From JAEUIX01 sp046156035 (GTDB taxonomy: Bacteria; Planctomycetota; Phycisphaerae; Phycisphaerales; UBA1924): a stretch of 64,000 nt of DNA. The translations under genes were made by a program, and so were the position numbers. The stretch lies in the NCBI GenBank assembly GCA_046156035.1, contig JBJXEW010000016.1:29083-93082 (forward strand), read 5' to 3'. The notes under the pieces are model-generated. The model made no database searches. It was not told the DNA's origin and saw only the letters and a program-made list of their open reading frames with translations. Positions 32,813 through 42,664 of this stretch are shown piece after piece; position 1 is the stretch's first letter; each line of letters starts with the position of its first letter.

Positions 32813-34246
32813 GTGCGGACCATTGCCATCATCAATCAGAAGGGCGGCTGCGGCAAGACCACCACGGCCATCAACCTCGCGGGCGTCTTCAGCCGCTCAG
32901 GTCTGCGCACGCTGCTGGTAGACCTTGACCCGCAAAGCCACTGCGCCGCGGGCCTGGCCATCCCCGAGCAGCGCATCGACGTCCACATCGGCGACGCGAT
33001 GCTCACCAAGGATGAAGACTCCATCGACTGGATGCGCCTCCTGTGGCGCATCAGCCGCAACCTCGACCTCGCACCCAGCACCGTCCGCCTGGCGGGCCTC
33101 GAATCCGCCCGCGGCGGGCTGGCCGCCCTCGACCGCAGCCACCAGCGCCTCACCAGCGTCGTCTCCCGTCTCGCCGACCAGTACGACATTTGCCTCATCG
33201 ACTGCCCCCCCGCCATCGGGCTGCTCACCTACAACGCCCTCGTGGCCGCAAGCGAGGTGCTCGTGCCGGTCGAGACTGCCTTCTTCGCTCTTCAAGGGGC
33301 TGGCAAGCAGATCAGCACGATCAAGGCGCTCGCCAAACGCTTGGGCGTCGCGGCCCCACACCGCCTGCTCGCCACCATGCACCACGAGGCCAACCCCCTC
33401 GCGTGCGACCTGCTCGGCGAGTTGAACCGCCGCTTCGAGGGGCATGTGTCGCCGGTGGTCATCCGCTACGACACCCACCTGCGCGAGGCCGTGAGTTTCG
33501 GCCAGCCAGTCGTTGAATACGCGCCGCATTCGGCCGGCGCGCAAGACTACACGGCCCTGGGCCGCTGGCTCATCGAGAACCCCGTCGGTCGCACCACCAT
33601 TCCCGAGGGTGCCCCCATTTCCGAGAGCGCCCCGGCCGACCCCTCACCGGTGGTCGTGTTGCAGCGTGTACCCGCACCAGCCCCCCACGGCCCAACCCCC
33701 GCTCTGGAGCCCGCGCCGGTGATCCCGCCTCTGGCCGCCACCTCCTTGCTCACGTCGGCAGAGGAGCCCGTCCTCAGCCGCGCCGCCGACCTTGCCGCGC
33801 GGGCTCAGCGACTGCTCGCTCGCACGAGCGTGCTGCAGGAGCCGTCGCCGCGGGCGATGTCGCTCAACGAGTTTTCAAAGCAGCGCGCCACCGCCCGCGC
33901 CGGTCGCGAAACCGGTCAATCGCTCATGGGGGTTCGGCACACCTCGCAGGGCGTGCTCTTCGTGCAGCCACTCTCGGCCGGCAAGGTGCTGGCTATCGCC
34001 GGAGACTTCAACCGCTGGTCGCCCGAGGCCACGCCCATGCGTCTGAACCCGGCGCTGGGCGTGTACGAGGCTGTTGTGCCACTTCCGCCGGGCCGCTTCC
34101 AATACCGCATCGTGGCCGACGGCCTCTGGATCACCGACGTCTACAACCCCGACCTCGAGCCCAACCCCTTCGGCGAAGCCAACAGCGTGATCGACGTCAC
34201 CAGCGAGCACGCGGCCACCCAAACACCCGCCACGTCCGCGGCCTGA
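32813..34246 (+). CDS. ParA/Soj-type ATPase fused to a glycogen-binding-like (CBM48/AMPK) domain
   Basis: 477 residues. The N-terminal about 255 are a ParA ATPase: deviant Walker A INQKGGCGKTTTAINLAG, Walker A' LLVDLDPQSHCAAGL, Walker B DICLIDCPPAIGLLT. A Pro/Ala-rich linker of about 120 residues follows. The last about 80 residues form an early-set beta-sandwich of CBM48/AMPK-glycogen-binding type: VLAIAGDFNRWSPEATPM, YEAVVPLPPGRFQYRIVADG. ParA proteins position DNA, chemoreceptors or organelles; CBM48-like domains bind alpha-glucans or act as structural modules. The combination suggests positioning of a glucan-associated cargo, which is inference. GTG start with GGAG upstream. No parB nearby. 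Followed by a partner gene after 38 bp. Confidence 0.85.
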   Translation: MRTIAIINQKGGCGKTTTAINLAGVFSRSGLRTLLVDLDPQSHCAAGLAIPEQRIDVHIGDAMLTKDEDSIDWMRLLWRISRNLDLAPSTVRLAGLESARGGLAALDRSHQRLTSVVSRLADQYDICLIDCPPAIGLLTYNALVAASEVLVPVETAFFALQGAGKQISTIKALAKRLGVAAPHRLLATMHHEANPLACDLLGELNRRFEGHVSPVVIRYDTHLREAVSFGQPVVEYAPHSAGAQDYTALGRWLIENPVGRTTIPEGAPISESAPADPSPVVVLQRVPAPAPHGPTPALEPAPVIPPLAATSLLTSAEEPVLSRAADLAARAQRLLARTSVLQEPSPRAMSLNEFSKQRATARAGRETGQSLMGVRHTSQGVLFVQPLSAGKVLAIAGDFNRWSPEATPMRLNPALGVYEAVVPLPPGRFQYRIVADGLWITDVYNPDLEPNPFGEANSVIDVTSEHAATQTPATSAA

Positions 34247-34284
34247 ATGGTCCCCAGTTCACGCAGGAAGAGGAGCGTTGGCCG

Positions 34285-35733
34285 ATGATCGCCGATCCGG
34301 GCCACATCCGATCTCAGCACGAAGCCGCGTACGAGGCGCTGGCCGATTTGTTCCTGGGCGAACTCTCGCAGGTCGCCGCCCACGACGCCGCGCTGGGTGT
34401 GAAACCATCGCACGAGCGCCGCACACACGCCGCGGTCGGCACGCACCCCCACCTGCACCTGGTGACCGCCGAGCCGGCCGACCGACCCGAGGCGTTCGAT
34501 GCGCCCACCGGTCCCGGTTCATCGCTCGCGCCCATGCAGATCGAGGCCCTTGTGCTCGGCCACCTGCCGGTCATCGCGGGGGCATGGGCCGGGCAGTACG
34601 TGCGGCACGTGGCCCAGCGCTCCACCCGCCCCGTGGCCCTGGTTCGCCTGTGCGGAGCGAGCATCCGCATCGAGTTGCATGACGCGGGCGCCCCCACCGA
34701 CTCCAGGCCGCAGACCTTTGTTGCTGCGGGAAGCCTGACGGATGCGGTTGCTGTGCTGTGCCGGCAGCGCACCCACGTGGTCCTGCACGTCGACCCGCAC
34801 GAGGAAGCCCCCCTGGCCGCCGCATGCGCGGCCGCCTCCACGCACGGCATGGGCATCGTCACCATGCTCACCAGCGCCGACGATGCGGGCATCGTGGGTG
34901 CCTATCAGACCATCACCCGGCTCTCACGCGGCATCGAAGCGGGGCAGGGGCTGCACGACACCGCAACACTCAACGTGGTCATCATGGGGGCACCGGAGGC
35001 CCGGGCCCAGTATGTCTGGCGACGCTTGCAAGAAGCCACTGAAACCTTCCTGGGCATCGAGATCTCACTCGCGGCGTGCATCAAGCGAATCGGGTCGGGC
35101 CCTCCGGGCAGGGTCGTGTACGAAGGTCCGTTCACCGCCGGGGCCGTAGCGGTGACTTCATTGCTCACCACCGCGCCAACGACGGAGCCGGCCGCCGCGG
35201 CGGTGCCGCAGGCGCTCACGCTTCCCGCTGGCGCCAAGGCTCTCGTCACACCCGATGCCCGCATCGTTGAAGCGCCGGCCGCGCCCCAGCCTGCATCACA
35301 GGCCGGCGCCGTCGGACCGCGCGCGGACAGCGGTTCGGTGCCCACGGGGCCGTCTGCACTGGCCGCGTGCCTGCCGGGCCTCACGATCCTGCGGGCCCGC
35401 TGCCCGCACGCCGAGGATGTGGAACTCGCGGTGGATGCGGAGGGCCTGCTGCACCTCCTCGCACGCTACCGCACCGATGAGCCCGATCATCGCGTGGTCG
35501 AACGCCTCCACGCCGCTGCGTGCTGGGCTCGCGTGCACGCCAAGGTGCTCTCCCTCACGTTGCCCGGTGAGGGGGCGGGCACCACGCTCGATGCCGCGTC
35601 GCCCACGCGCCACCTGTTTACAGACCGGCCCGCCGAGCACCGCGCCCTGTTCGACAGCGACGTCAGAATGCACCTGCTGGTGGCTGTGCCACGCGAGCAC
35701 GCATCGCCGTGGGTGTGCGCGGCCGTGAACTAG
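34285..35733 (+). CDS. Hypothetical protein, likely partner of the ParA fusion protein
   Basis: 482 residues, no recognised family. The first about 290 residues look like a folded alpha/beta domain (LGHLPVIAGAWAGQYVRHVA, PVALVRLCGASIRIELHDAG, VVLHVDPHEEAPLAAACAAA, LNVVIMGAPEAR), with a succession of strands reminiscent of a nucleotide-binding fold but no Walker motif. An Ala/Pro-rich linker (about 310-360) is followed by a second domain (GLTILRARCPHAEDVELAVD). GAGGAG precedes the ATG. The layout, a globular domain plus Pro/Ala linker plus C-terminal domain, mirrors its upstream neighbour, and the two probably form an operon. Confidence 0.6.
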   Translation: MIADPGHIRSQHEAAYEALADLFLGELSQVAAHDAALGVKPSHERRTHAAVGTHPHLHLVTAEPADRPEAFDAPTGPGSSLAPMQIEALVLGHLPVIAGAWAGQYVRHVAQRSTRPVALVRLCGASIRIELHDAGAPTDSRPQTFVAAGSLTDAVAVLCRQRTHVVLHVDPHEEAPLAAACAAASTHGMGIVTMLTSADDAGIVGAYQTITRLSRGIEAGQGLHDTATLNVVIMGAPEARAQYVWRRLQEATETFLGIEISLAACIKRIGSGPPGRVVYEGPFTAGAVAVTSLLTTAPTTEPAAAAVPQALTLPAGAKALVTPDARIVEAPAAPQPASQAGAVGPRADSGSVPTGPSALAACLPGLTILRARCPHAEDVELAVDAEGLLHLLARYRTDEPDHRVVERLHAAACWARVHAKVLSLTLPGEGAGTTLDAASPTRHLFTDRPAEHRALFDSDVRMHLLVAVPREHASPWVCAAVN

Positions 35734-35785
35734 GCCCCGCCGCGAACCTTGCCAAAGCCGCTCAGAGCATTTGTACCGCGCCGTC

Positions 35786-37093
<1,308 letters not shown>

Positions 37094-37275
37094 CCCGTTG
37101 GGCGAAGGGTCCGCCCGTGCCAGCCTACGCGTGCGCAAGATCGAACCCACGGTTCGCGCTGCGGACGCTCAGTGTATCGACGCGCGGACGTTCCCGCTCC
37201 ACTCTCCCGTAACTTCCCGCCTCGAACGCGGGTTTCGCCCGACACGCTCACACACGCGAGCGGTGCGACAAGACG

Positions 37276-37623
37276 TTATCTGGACGGTCGCGTTCGCGGC
37301 GCGTTCGGCCCCGTGGCCCCGGTGCCCTTCGTTGCTGCGGACTTCATCCCCGCGCCCGTCGCCCGGGCTAGGCGCGCCTTGGCCGCGGCAAACTCCTCGT
37401 CGCTGAGCCGCCCCTCATCGTGCATGGCCCGCAACTGCGACAGCAGGCCCGCGTGACCCACCGCCGCGTCTTCGCCCGAAAGCATCTTCCGCCGCAGCAC
37501 CATGATCACCGCCGAAAGCAGCATCACCACGCCCACGAGAATGGCCGTCCACAGCAGGAGCGATGCCTCCCCGGAACCGCTCGGCGTTTGGGCAACGGTG
37601 CTTTGCAACAGCCAACCCCTCAC
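37276..37623 (-). CDS. Small membrane protein with C-terminal SHOCT-like domain
   Basis: 115 residues. One transmembrane helix (ASLLLWTAILVGVVMLLSAV) with a short exported N-terminus precedes a cytoplasmic part with a SHOCT-type short helical hairpin (LLSQLRAMHDEGRLSDEEFA then AAKARL) and a basic Ala/Thr tail. SHOCT segments are oligomerisation motifs. Starts with GTG overlapping the previous gene's stop (GTGA), so it is coupled to the upstream hypothetical gene. Function unknown. Confidence 0.7.
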   Translation of the reverse strand: MRGWLLQSTVAQTPSGSGEASLLLWTAILVGVVMLLSAVIMVLRRKMLSGEDAAVGHAGLLSQLRAMHDEGRLSDEEFAAAKARLARATGAGMKSAATKGTGATGPNAPRTRPSR

Positions 37624-38477
37624 GAACTCGACGAAGCAATCGCCTGGCGTATGGGCATGAGCAGGTTGGGCACCACACGCGTTCGCACGATCTCCTCGCC
37701 CGTCTCCGCCAGCGCCGTCTGGATTGTGAGCAGGTCGTCGATCTGGCGCACGCTCCCCACGCGCCGCAGCGTGAGGTACACGCTGATCACGCCCTCACCC
37801 TCCGCGCTGGGCGACCGCGGCCCGCGCTCGTTGCGGGTCTTCACCTCAAAGAACGCCTCCACGGGCTCCGGGCCTTCCAGCGTCATCGCCAGCATCGGCT
37901 GCACGTTGCTCGGCGTGGCCCCCGGCAGGCTCATGAGCGAGGCCAGCGGGTGGCTCTCGCCCTGCCCGTACAACGCCTCGAACACAATCGCATCGTGGTT
38001 CCCGCCCGCGGCCATGTCAAAGCCATAAACCAATTCCACGCAGTCCACATCCAGCGGGCTGATCGACAGGAAATACGGGGCCGTCTCCAGCACCAGACGG
38101 TGCAGGCGGTACGCCTCCTTCGGGTTGGTCGGGTTCACCACGCCCGAACGCAGGCTCGTCTTCCTCAGTGACACCCACAGGGGGTGCTCATCCTCTTGTG
38201 AGGACTCCAGCGCCAGTTCACCGCTCGCCCGCTCGAAGCGGTCCATGCGGGGGAACTCCTTCCGCACGCGGTCGAAGATCGCCAGCACGGCCTCGCGGGC
38301 GGTGGGCAGGTCCATCTTCAGACTCAGGCGCTGATTGACATAAAAATCTGACACCCACGCCGCGTAGTTCGGCGCGGGCTCGTTGCGGTCGTCGGGCGGA
38401 CGCCTGTTGGGGGGTCGGTGTGCGATGGGAGAGTGTATTCTGGCAACGCGGAAAGGGAAGCCGCCTTGACCTCCCAC
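37620..38477 (-). CDS. Hypothetical protein, upstream partner of the SHOCT protein
   Basis: Up to 285 residues, no family recognised. It is a soluble alpha/beta protein with conserved-looking core YAAWVSDFYVNQRLSLKMDL, PTNPKEAYRLHRLVLETAPY, VDCVELVYGFDMAAGGNHDA and VLPNLLMP-like end. The start is uncertain. The coordinates use the longest frame (GTG 38477), but TACACT lies at 38432-38437 on the minus strand, inside that frame. In this window such boxes sit 5-9 nt before start codons; the codon at that distance here is ATC (38426, followed by AHRPPNRR). A non-AUG start or a more internal GTG (AAW-VSDF) is possible. Coupled to the SHOCT gene by overlap. Confidence 0.6.
   Translation of the reverse strand: MGGQGGFPFRVARIHSPIAHRPPNRRPPDDRNEPAPNYAAWVSDFYVNQRLSLKMDLPTAREAVLAIFDRVRKEFPRMDRFERASGELALESSQEDEHPLWVSLRKTSLRSGVVNPTNPKEAYRLHRLVLETAPYFLSISPLDVDCVELVYGFDMAAGGNHDAIVFEALYGQGESHPLASLMSLPGATPSNVQPMLAMTLEGPEPVEAFFEVKTRNERGPRSPSAEGEGVISVYLTLRRVGSVRQIDDLLTIQTALAETGEEIVRTRVVPNLLMPIRQAIASSSS
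38432..38437 (-). promoter_or_regulatory. -10-like TACACT inside the longest frame of the hypothetical gene
   Basis: TACACT on the minus strand; 5 nt downstream is an in-frame ATC codon. If used, the true start lies downstream of the annotated GTG. Confidence 0.35.
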
Positions 38478-38562
38478 TCGCAGCGGTTCGGCCCCCGTTA
38501 TTGTTCCTCCGCGCTCGCGCCAAACGCCACACCGTCAGTTCGCCCTCCGGCCTCGCGTAGAC

Positions 38563-38568
38563 GATAAT
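38563..38568 (+). promoter_or_regulatory. -10-like GATAAT before a small ORF
   Basis: GATAAT ends 6 nt before the ATG at 38575; one base from TATAAT, with a poor -35. It indicates a leaderless transcript for the 67-aa gene. Confidence 0.45.
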
Positions 38569-38574
38569 TACACC

Positions 38575-38778
38575 ATGAGCCAGGCAACCACCGTGGAGTT
38601 CTCACAGGAACAGCACGACCGACTCGCGGCCGAGGCTGGCGCGATGGGCCTGACCATCCCCGCCTACATCGAGTTTCTCGCCAACGGCCGCCAGCGACTG
38701 CACGACGGCCAGTTCGTGGACGCAGCCCGCTTCATGATGAGCAAGCACGACGCGTCGCTGCGAAAGTTGGCGCGGTGA
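38575..38778 (+). CDS. Small hypothetical protein, 67 aa
   Basis: MSQATTVEFSQEQHDRLAAE followed by a helix-rich remainder (GLTIPAYIEFLANGRQRL, FMMSKHDASLRKLAR). The beta-strand then amphipathic helices pattern resembles small ribbon-helix-helix-like antitoxin or DNA-binding proteins, but the match is weak. It is preceded by a GATAAT box at leaderless distance and divergent from the 37.6-38.4 kb pair. No toxin-like gene follows; the next gene is rpe. Confidence 0.5.
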   Translation: MSQATTVEFSQEQHDRLAAEAGAMGLTIPAYIEFLANGRQRLHDGQFVDAARFMMSKHDASLRKLAR

Positions 38779-38929
38779 GTCCGCTGGCGAACGGCCACCC
38801 CCGGCTCATCTCCACCGATCAAAGCCTTCGCTGCTGTTCGCCTTGACCTCTACCGCCTACCTGAGGCCATGGGCTACGAGTGGTAGGTCTCGTCGCGTAA
38901 GCCACCCCCAGCCCCTCCCCCGCTTCCGT

Positions 38930-38935
38930 TACACT
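38930..38935 (+). promoter_or_regulatory. -10-like TACACT for rpe
   Basis: TACACT ends 6 nt before the ATG at 38942; the gap CCGCCC has no ribosome-binding potential. Confidence 0.45.
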
Positions 38936-38941
38936 CCGCCC

Positions 38942-39625
38942 ATGCCCTCCCTCTTCCGCTCCCCTCACCGCCTCCCGCTCATCGCCCCCTCCATCCTCGC
39001 GGCAGACTTCGCCGACATGGCCGAGGACTGCCGCTCCGTCCTCAAGGCCGGTGCCGACCTGCTCCACGTCGACGTGATGGATGGACACTTCGTTCCCAAC
39101 CTCACGCTGGGCCCGGACATGGTCCGTGATGTCCGCAAGCACTGCCCGCTGGCGTTCCTCGACGTGCACCTGATGGTCACCGACCCGGAGCGCTTCATCG
39201 ATCCCTTCGTGGCCGCCGGCGCGAACCACATCACCTTCCACGTGGAGGTCATCCCGCCCGAGCGCATCGCCGAGGTCTCCGAGCGCATCCGCGCTCACGG
39301 CATCACCTCCGGCCTGTGCATCAACCCGCCCACACCCGTGGAACGCATCCTCCCCCACGTGGACAAGGTCGATCTCCTCCTCGTCATGTCCGTCAACCCG
39401 GGCTTCGGGGGCCAGGCCTTCATTCAAGAAAGCCTCGAAAAGACCCGGGCCATCAGCGAAGAACTCATGCCCAACCAGCGCCTCGAAATGGATGGGGGTA
39501 TCAAGCCCGCAAACGCCGATGACGTGATCGAGGCGGGCTGCGATGTCCTCGTCTCCGGCTCAGCCGTTTTCGGCCTGCCGCACGACCGCCGCGCCGCGGC
39601 CATCACCGCGCTTCGCGGTAAGTAA
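38942..39625 (+). CDS. rpe: Ribulose-phosphate 3-epimerase
   Basis: 227 residues, complete TIM barrel: LIAPSILAADFADMAEDCRS, HVDVMDGHFVPNLTLGPDMV with metal-binding His/Asp, DVHLMVTDPERFIDPFVAAG, LVMSVNPGFGGQAFI and MDGGIKPANADDVIEAG with the second catalytic Asp. It interconverts ribulose-5-P and xylulose-5-P in the pentose phosphate pathway. Start at 38942 fits the family N-terminus and the TACACT box; the frame continues upstream without homology. It is monocistronic. Confidence 0.94.
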   Translation: MPSLFRSPHRLPLIAPSILAADFADMAEDCRSVLKAGADLLHVDVMDGHFVPNLTLGPDMVRDVRKHCPLAFLDVHLMVTDPERFIDPFVAAGANHITFHVEVIPPERIAEVSERIRAHGITSGLCINPPTPVERILPHVDKVDLLLVMSVNPGFGGQAFIQESLEKTRAISEELMPNQRLEMDGGIKPANADDVIEAGCDVLVSGSAVFGLPHDRRAAAITALRGK

Positions 39626-39734
39626 CCGTTCGGGTTCGTGCGCGGCACGACGCCTCACTGCGTACACTTCGTCGTTCAGGAACGCCGTTGATATGATCGT
39701 GCTTTGTTTGGATTGAACAGTTGACGCAGGCGAG

Positions 39735-39863
39735 ATGTCGGATCAGGATGTTCCGAACAACTCGCAGGCTTCGTGGGCGAACTTCGTGGAAACGAGCATG
39801 AAGCCCCCTTGGCCAAGCCCCGCGTTGCGTTGTCGAGCCGGCATGTGCAAGGAACGCCCATGA
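39735..39863 (+). CDS. Possible 42-aa upstream ORF coupled to accD
   Basis: ATG at 39735 opens a 42-codon frame (MSDQDVPNNSQASWANFVET to CKERP) whose TGA overlaps the accD ATG in the ATGA pattern used by many coupled genes in this window. No homology is recognised. It lies in a 234-bp gap after rpe. It could be a leader peptide regulating accD translation, or chance. Confidence 0.3.
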   Translation: MSDQDVPNNSQASWANFVETSMKPPWPSPALRCRAGMCKERP

Positions 39864-40783
39864 GCAAGGCCCCCACCAGGACCGCCCGCCCAGCCTCACC
39901 TCCAACCGCCCCAACCCCCGACGCGGGCGGCGGTGCCGCCATCGCTGCGCCACCCGCCCGGTCATGGTCCGATGTGAAAGAGCCCCGCCGGGCGGTCATC
40001 CCCGAGGGCCTCTGGCTCCGCTGCCCCTCCTGCTCGGGCATGGTCTACCGCAAGCAGATGGAGGCCAACCTCCACTGCTGCCCGGAGTGCCAGCACCACT
40101 TCCGCATCTCCGCCGGCGAGCGCATCCGCCAACTCACCGACCCCGACACGTTCGAGCCCATGTGGGCGAACCTCCGGTCGGCCGATCCGTTGGGCTTCAA
40201 AGACCTGAAGAGTTACCGCGAACGCCTGCTCGCCGAGCAGATCAAGAGCGAGTGCGTTGACGCGGTCAAGGCCGGCACCGGCTTCGTCAAGGGTCGGCAG
40301 GTCATGCTCTGCTGCCTCGACCTCTCCTTCATGATGGGCTCCATGGGCAGCGTCGTCGGCGAGATCGTCACACGATCCATCGAGCACGCCACCACCGAGG
40401 GCCTGCCGCTCCTGATCGTCTCATGCTCCGGCGGTGCCCGCATGCAGGAGTCGGGCCTCTCCCTCATGCAGATGGCCAAGACCTCCGCCGCGCTCGCCCG
40501 CTTCGACGATGCCCGCGGCCTCTACATCAGCCTCCTCACCGACCCGACCACCGGCGGTGTCACCGCCTCCTTCGCCATGCTGGGCGACATCATCATCGCC
40601 GAGCCCAAGGCCCTCATCGGTTTCGCCGGGCCACGCGTCATCCAGCAGACCATCCGCCAGGAACTCCCCGAAGGCTTCCAACGCTCCGAGTACCTCCTCG
40701 GCGGCGGCATGGTCGATCGCGTGGTGAGCCGCGCCAACCTCCGCACCGAGATCGCCCGTGTCATCGACTACGCCGGCAAGTGA
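39860..40783 (+). CDS. accD: Acetyl-CoA carboxylase carboxyltransferase subunit beta
   Basis: 307 residues. After a Pro/Ala-rich N-terminal tail comes the four-cysteine zinc ribbon (LRCPSCSGMVYR and CCPECQHHF). The carboxyltransferase core shows VSCSGGARMQESGLSLMQMA, the acyl-CoA-binding TDPTTGGVTASFAMLGD and IGFAGPRVIQQT. It forms the malonyl-CoA-producing complex with AccA, whose gene is not in the window. AAGGA lies 6 nt before the ATG. lnt begins 26 bp before the accD stop, in another frame. Confidence 0.94.
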   Translation: MSKAPTRTARPASPPTAPTPDAGGGAAIAAPPARSWSDVKEPRRAVIPEGLWLRCPSCSGMVYRKQMEANLHCCPECQHHFRISAGERIRQLTDPDTFEPMWANLRSADPLGFKDLKSYRERLLAEQIKSECVDAVKAGTGFVKGRQVMLCCLDLSFMMGSMGSVVGEIVTRSIEHATTEGLPLLIVSCSGGARMQESGLSLMQMAKTSAALARFDDARGLYISLLTDPTTGGVTASFAMLGDIIIAEPKALIGFAGPRVIQQTIRQELPEGFQRSEYLLGGGMVDRVVSRANLRTEIARVIDYAGK

Positions 40784-42632
40784 GCCCGCGGCCGGCACCT
40801 CGCCCGCCGCGTTCTCCGAACGCGCCGCCCCGGGCCGATGGGCCTTCCTGCTGGCGGGCCTGCTCCACACCATCCTCTCCATCGCCGCCTTCCCGCCCGT
40901 CTCGTGGTGGCCACTGGCCGTACTCGCCCCGCTCCCGCTGGCATGGGCGGTTGTACGGGCCACCACCAACCCCGCCCTCGCCGCACGCTGGACCGCCCTG
41001 GGCGTATTCCCGCTGTGGGTCTTTCACGAGCGCTGGCTCATCGATGTCGCGGGCCTGTGGTACATCCTGCTTGCGATCTATCTCGCCCTGATCACGTGGG
41101 CCTTCGTTCGCATCACCGCGCCCGCGCTGGCGCGGCACAGCCGCGCATCCGCCCCGTTCCTCATAGCGCTCGCCTGGACCGGCCTCGAGGTCCTGCGCGG
41201 CGAACTCATCTGGGGCGGCTACGCGTGGTATCTCACCGGCCACCCGCTCATCGAGATCGCCGCGCTGGCCGCCCCTGCCGCGTGGTTCGGCCAATACGGA
41301 CTCACGTTCATCGTCATGCTTGTCGCCGCGACCTTGGCATGCTGCACCGCGCCGCCACAGCCACCCGCGGCCATCGTCACCGCACGCCATCGGCTTTCCA
41401 CGGCATGGCCCGCGGCCATCGCCCTCGCGGCGTGGTGCGGCCTGGGTATCGCGTTGCGCGCCATTGCCGATCCATCCGCCACCACAACCGCGCGCGTCGC
41501 GCTCGTGCAAACCGAACTGCCGCAGGACAACAAAGAAGGCTGGACACTCGCGGGCCGCTTGCGTGAGTTCGCACGCCTCGTGGAACTCACTGAGCACGCC
41601 GCGGCATCCGACCCGCCCCCAGACCTCATCGTCTGGCCCGAAACCATGTTCCCCGGCGCGGCTCTCAACGCCCAGGCCGTGCAGGCCCAGCGGGCCGCCG
41701 GCCTCGGCTACGCCCTCGACGCGGCCGATGTGCCGCTGGCGTTTCGGGAAGCCCTGCCACCCCGCAATGGGTCGGCCCGCGTCTTCCTCCCGGCCACCTT
41801 CTTCGCCGACGCGCTCACGGCCGCGCAGGCACGCCTGCGTATCCCGGTGCTCGTGGGCGCCGTCGCCAGCGAAGGCCTGGTCATCTCCACCGCCGCGGAC
41901 GGCCGCGTCTCGCAGAAGGCCGACGCTCGCTTCAACAGCGCGTTCCTTGTCAGCAACGGCCGCGTGGACGCCACACGCTACGACAAGATGGAACTCATGG
42001 CCTTCGGCGAGGTCGTGCCCTACATCTGGCGCTTCCAGAAACTGGCCGACTGGGTCGTGAGCCTCGGTGTCCGCGGCTGGACCATGGACCTCGCATGGGG
42101 CCGTGGCCCCTCGGCCTTTGACCTGCCGCTCCAGCCAAACTCTCCCGGCGCTCCCCCCCGCGGCACACTGCGATTCGCCGCGCCGATCTGCTTCGAGGGC
42201 TCGATGAGCCGCGTGGGGCGCGCCCTGGTCAATCAACCCGAAGGCGCGGGTGGGCACGCCCAACTCCTCGTCAACATCTCCAACGACGGCTGGTTCGGCA
42301 CCACGCCCGGCGGGCGCGAGGCCCACCTGCTGGCCTGCCGCTGGCGCTCGGTCGAGTTAGCCGTGCCCCTGCTCCGCGCAGTCAACACCGGCCAGTCCGC
42401 TTGGGTGAATGCTTCCGGCCGGTTGGTTGCAGCCCTGCCCGCCTACGCCAGCAAGGCCCCCGGCCCCGGCAGCGTCCTGCACGCTGCGCCCGCCATCAAC
42501 CCGTCACGCCTCACACCCTTCGCACGCTTTGGCAACATCTTCGGCTTTGCGGCCCTCGCGGGCACGGGCGGCCTGTTGTTCATGCAGGTCTGCGCCCGCC
42601 TCCGCGCCAAGTCTCGTCCCAGGTCGCCATGA
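40758..42632 (+). CDS. lnt: Apolipoprotein N-acyltransferase
   Basis: 624 residues. The N-terminal region has about six membrane segments (WAFLLAGLLHTILSIAAF, LWYILLAIYLALITWAFV, FGQYGLTFIVMLVAATLACC). An exported nitrilase-like domain carries the triad: Glu in LIVWPETMFPG, Lys in TRYDKMELMAFGE and Cys in APICFEGSM. A final membrane segment follows (FGNIFGFAALAGTGGLLF). It adds the third acyl chain to lipoproteins. It overlaps accD by 26 bp with a GTG start. The next gene encodes a lipoprotein. Longer than typical (about 510) because of an insertion around ALRFREALPP..FFADALTAA. Confidence 0.92.
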   Translation: MSSTTPASEPAAGTSPAAFSERAAPGRWAFLLAGLLHTILSIAAFPPVSWWPLAVLAPLPLAWAVVRATTNPALAARWTALGVFPLWVFHERWLIDVAGLWYILLAIYLALITWAFVRITAPALARHSRASAPFLIALAWTGLEVLRGELIWGGYAWYLTGHPLIEIAALAAPAAWFGQYGLTFIVMLVAATLACCTAPPQPPAAIVTARHRLSTAWPAAIALAAWCGLGIALRAIADPSATTTARVALVQTELPQDNKEGWTLAGRLREFARLVELTEHAAASDPPPDLIVWPETMFPGAALNAQAVQAQRAAGLGYALDAADVPLAFREALPPRNGSARVFLPATFFADALTAAQARLRIPVLVGAVASEGLVISTAADGRVSQKADARFNSAFLVSNGRVDATRYDKMELMAFGEVVPYIWRFQKLADWVVSLGVRGWTMDLAWGRGPSAFDLPLQPNSPGAPPRGTLRFAAPICFEGSMSRVGRALVNQPEGAGGHAQLLVNISNDGWFGTTPGGREAHLLACRWRSVELAVPLLRAVNTGQSAWVNASGRLVAALPAYASKAPGPGSVLHAAPAINPSRLTPFARFGNIFGFAALAGTGGLLFMQVCARLRAKSRPRSP

Positions 42633-42653
42633 ACGCCCCCGGCCTTCGCTCCG

Positions 42654-42659
42654 TATCAT
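42654..42659 (+). promoter_or_regulatory. -10-like TATCAT before the HEAT-repeat lipoprotein
   Basis: TATCAT ends 5 nt before the ATG at 42665, suggesting a leaderless transcript initiating just after lnt. An alternative ATG at 42629 overlaps the lnt stop (ATGA), so the gene may be read from both an operon and its own promoter. Confidence 0.4.
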
Positions 42660-42664
42660 CGCCC

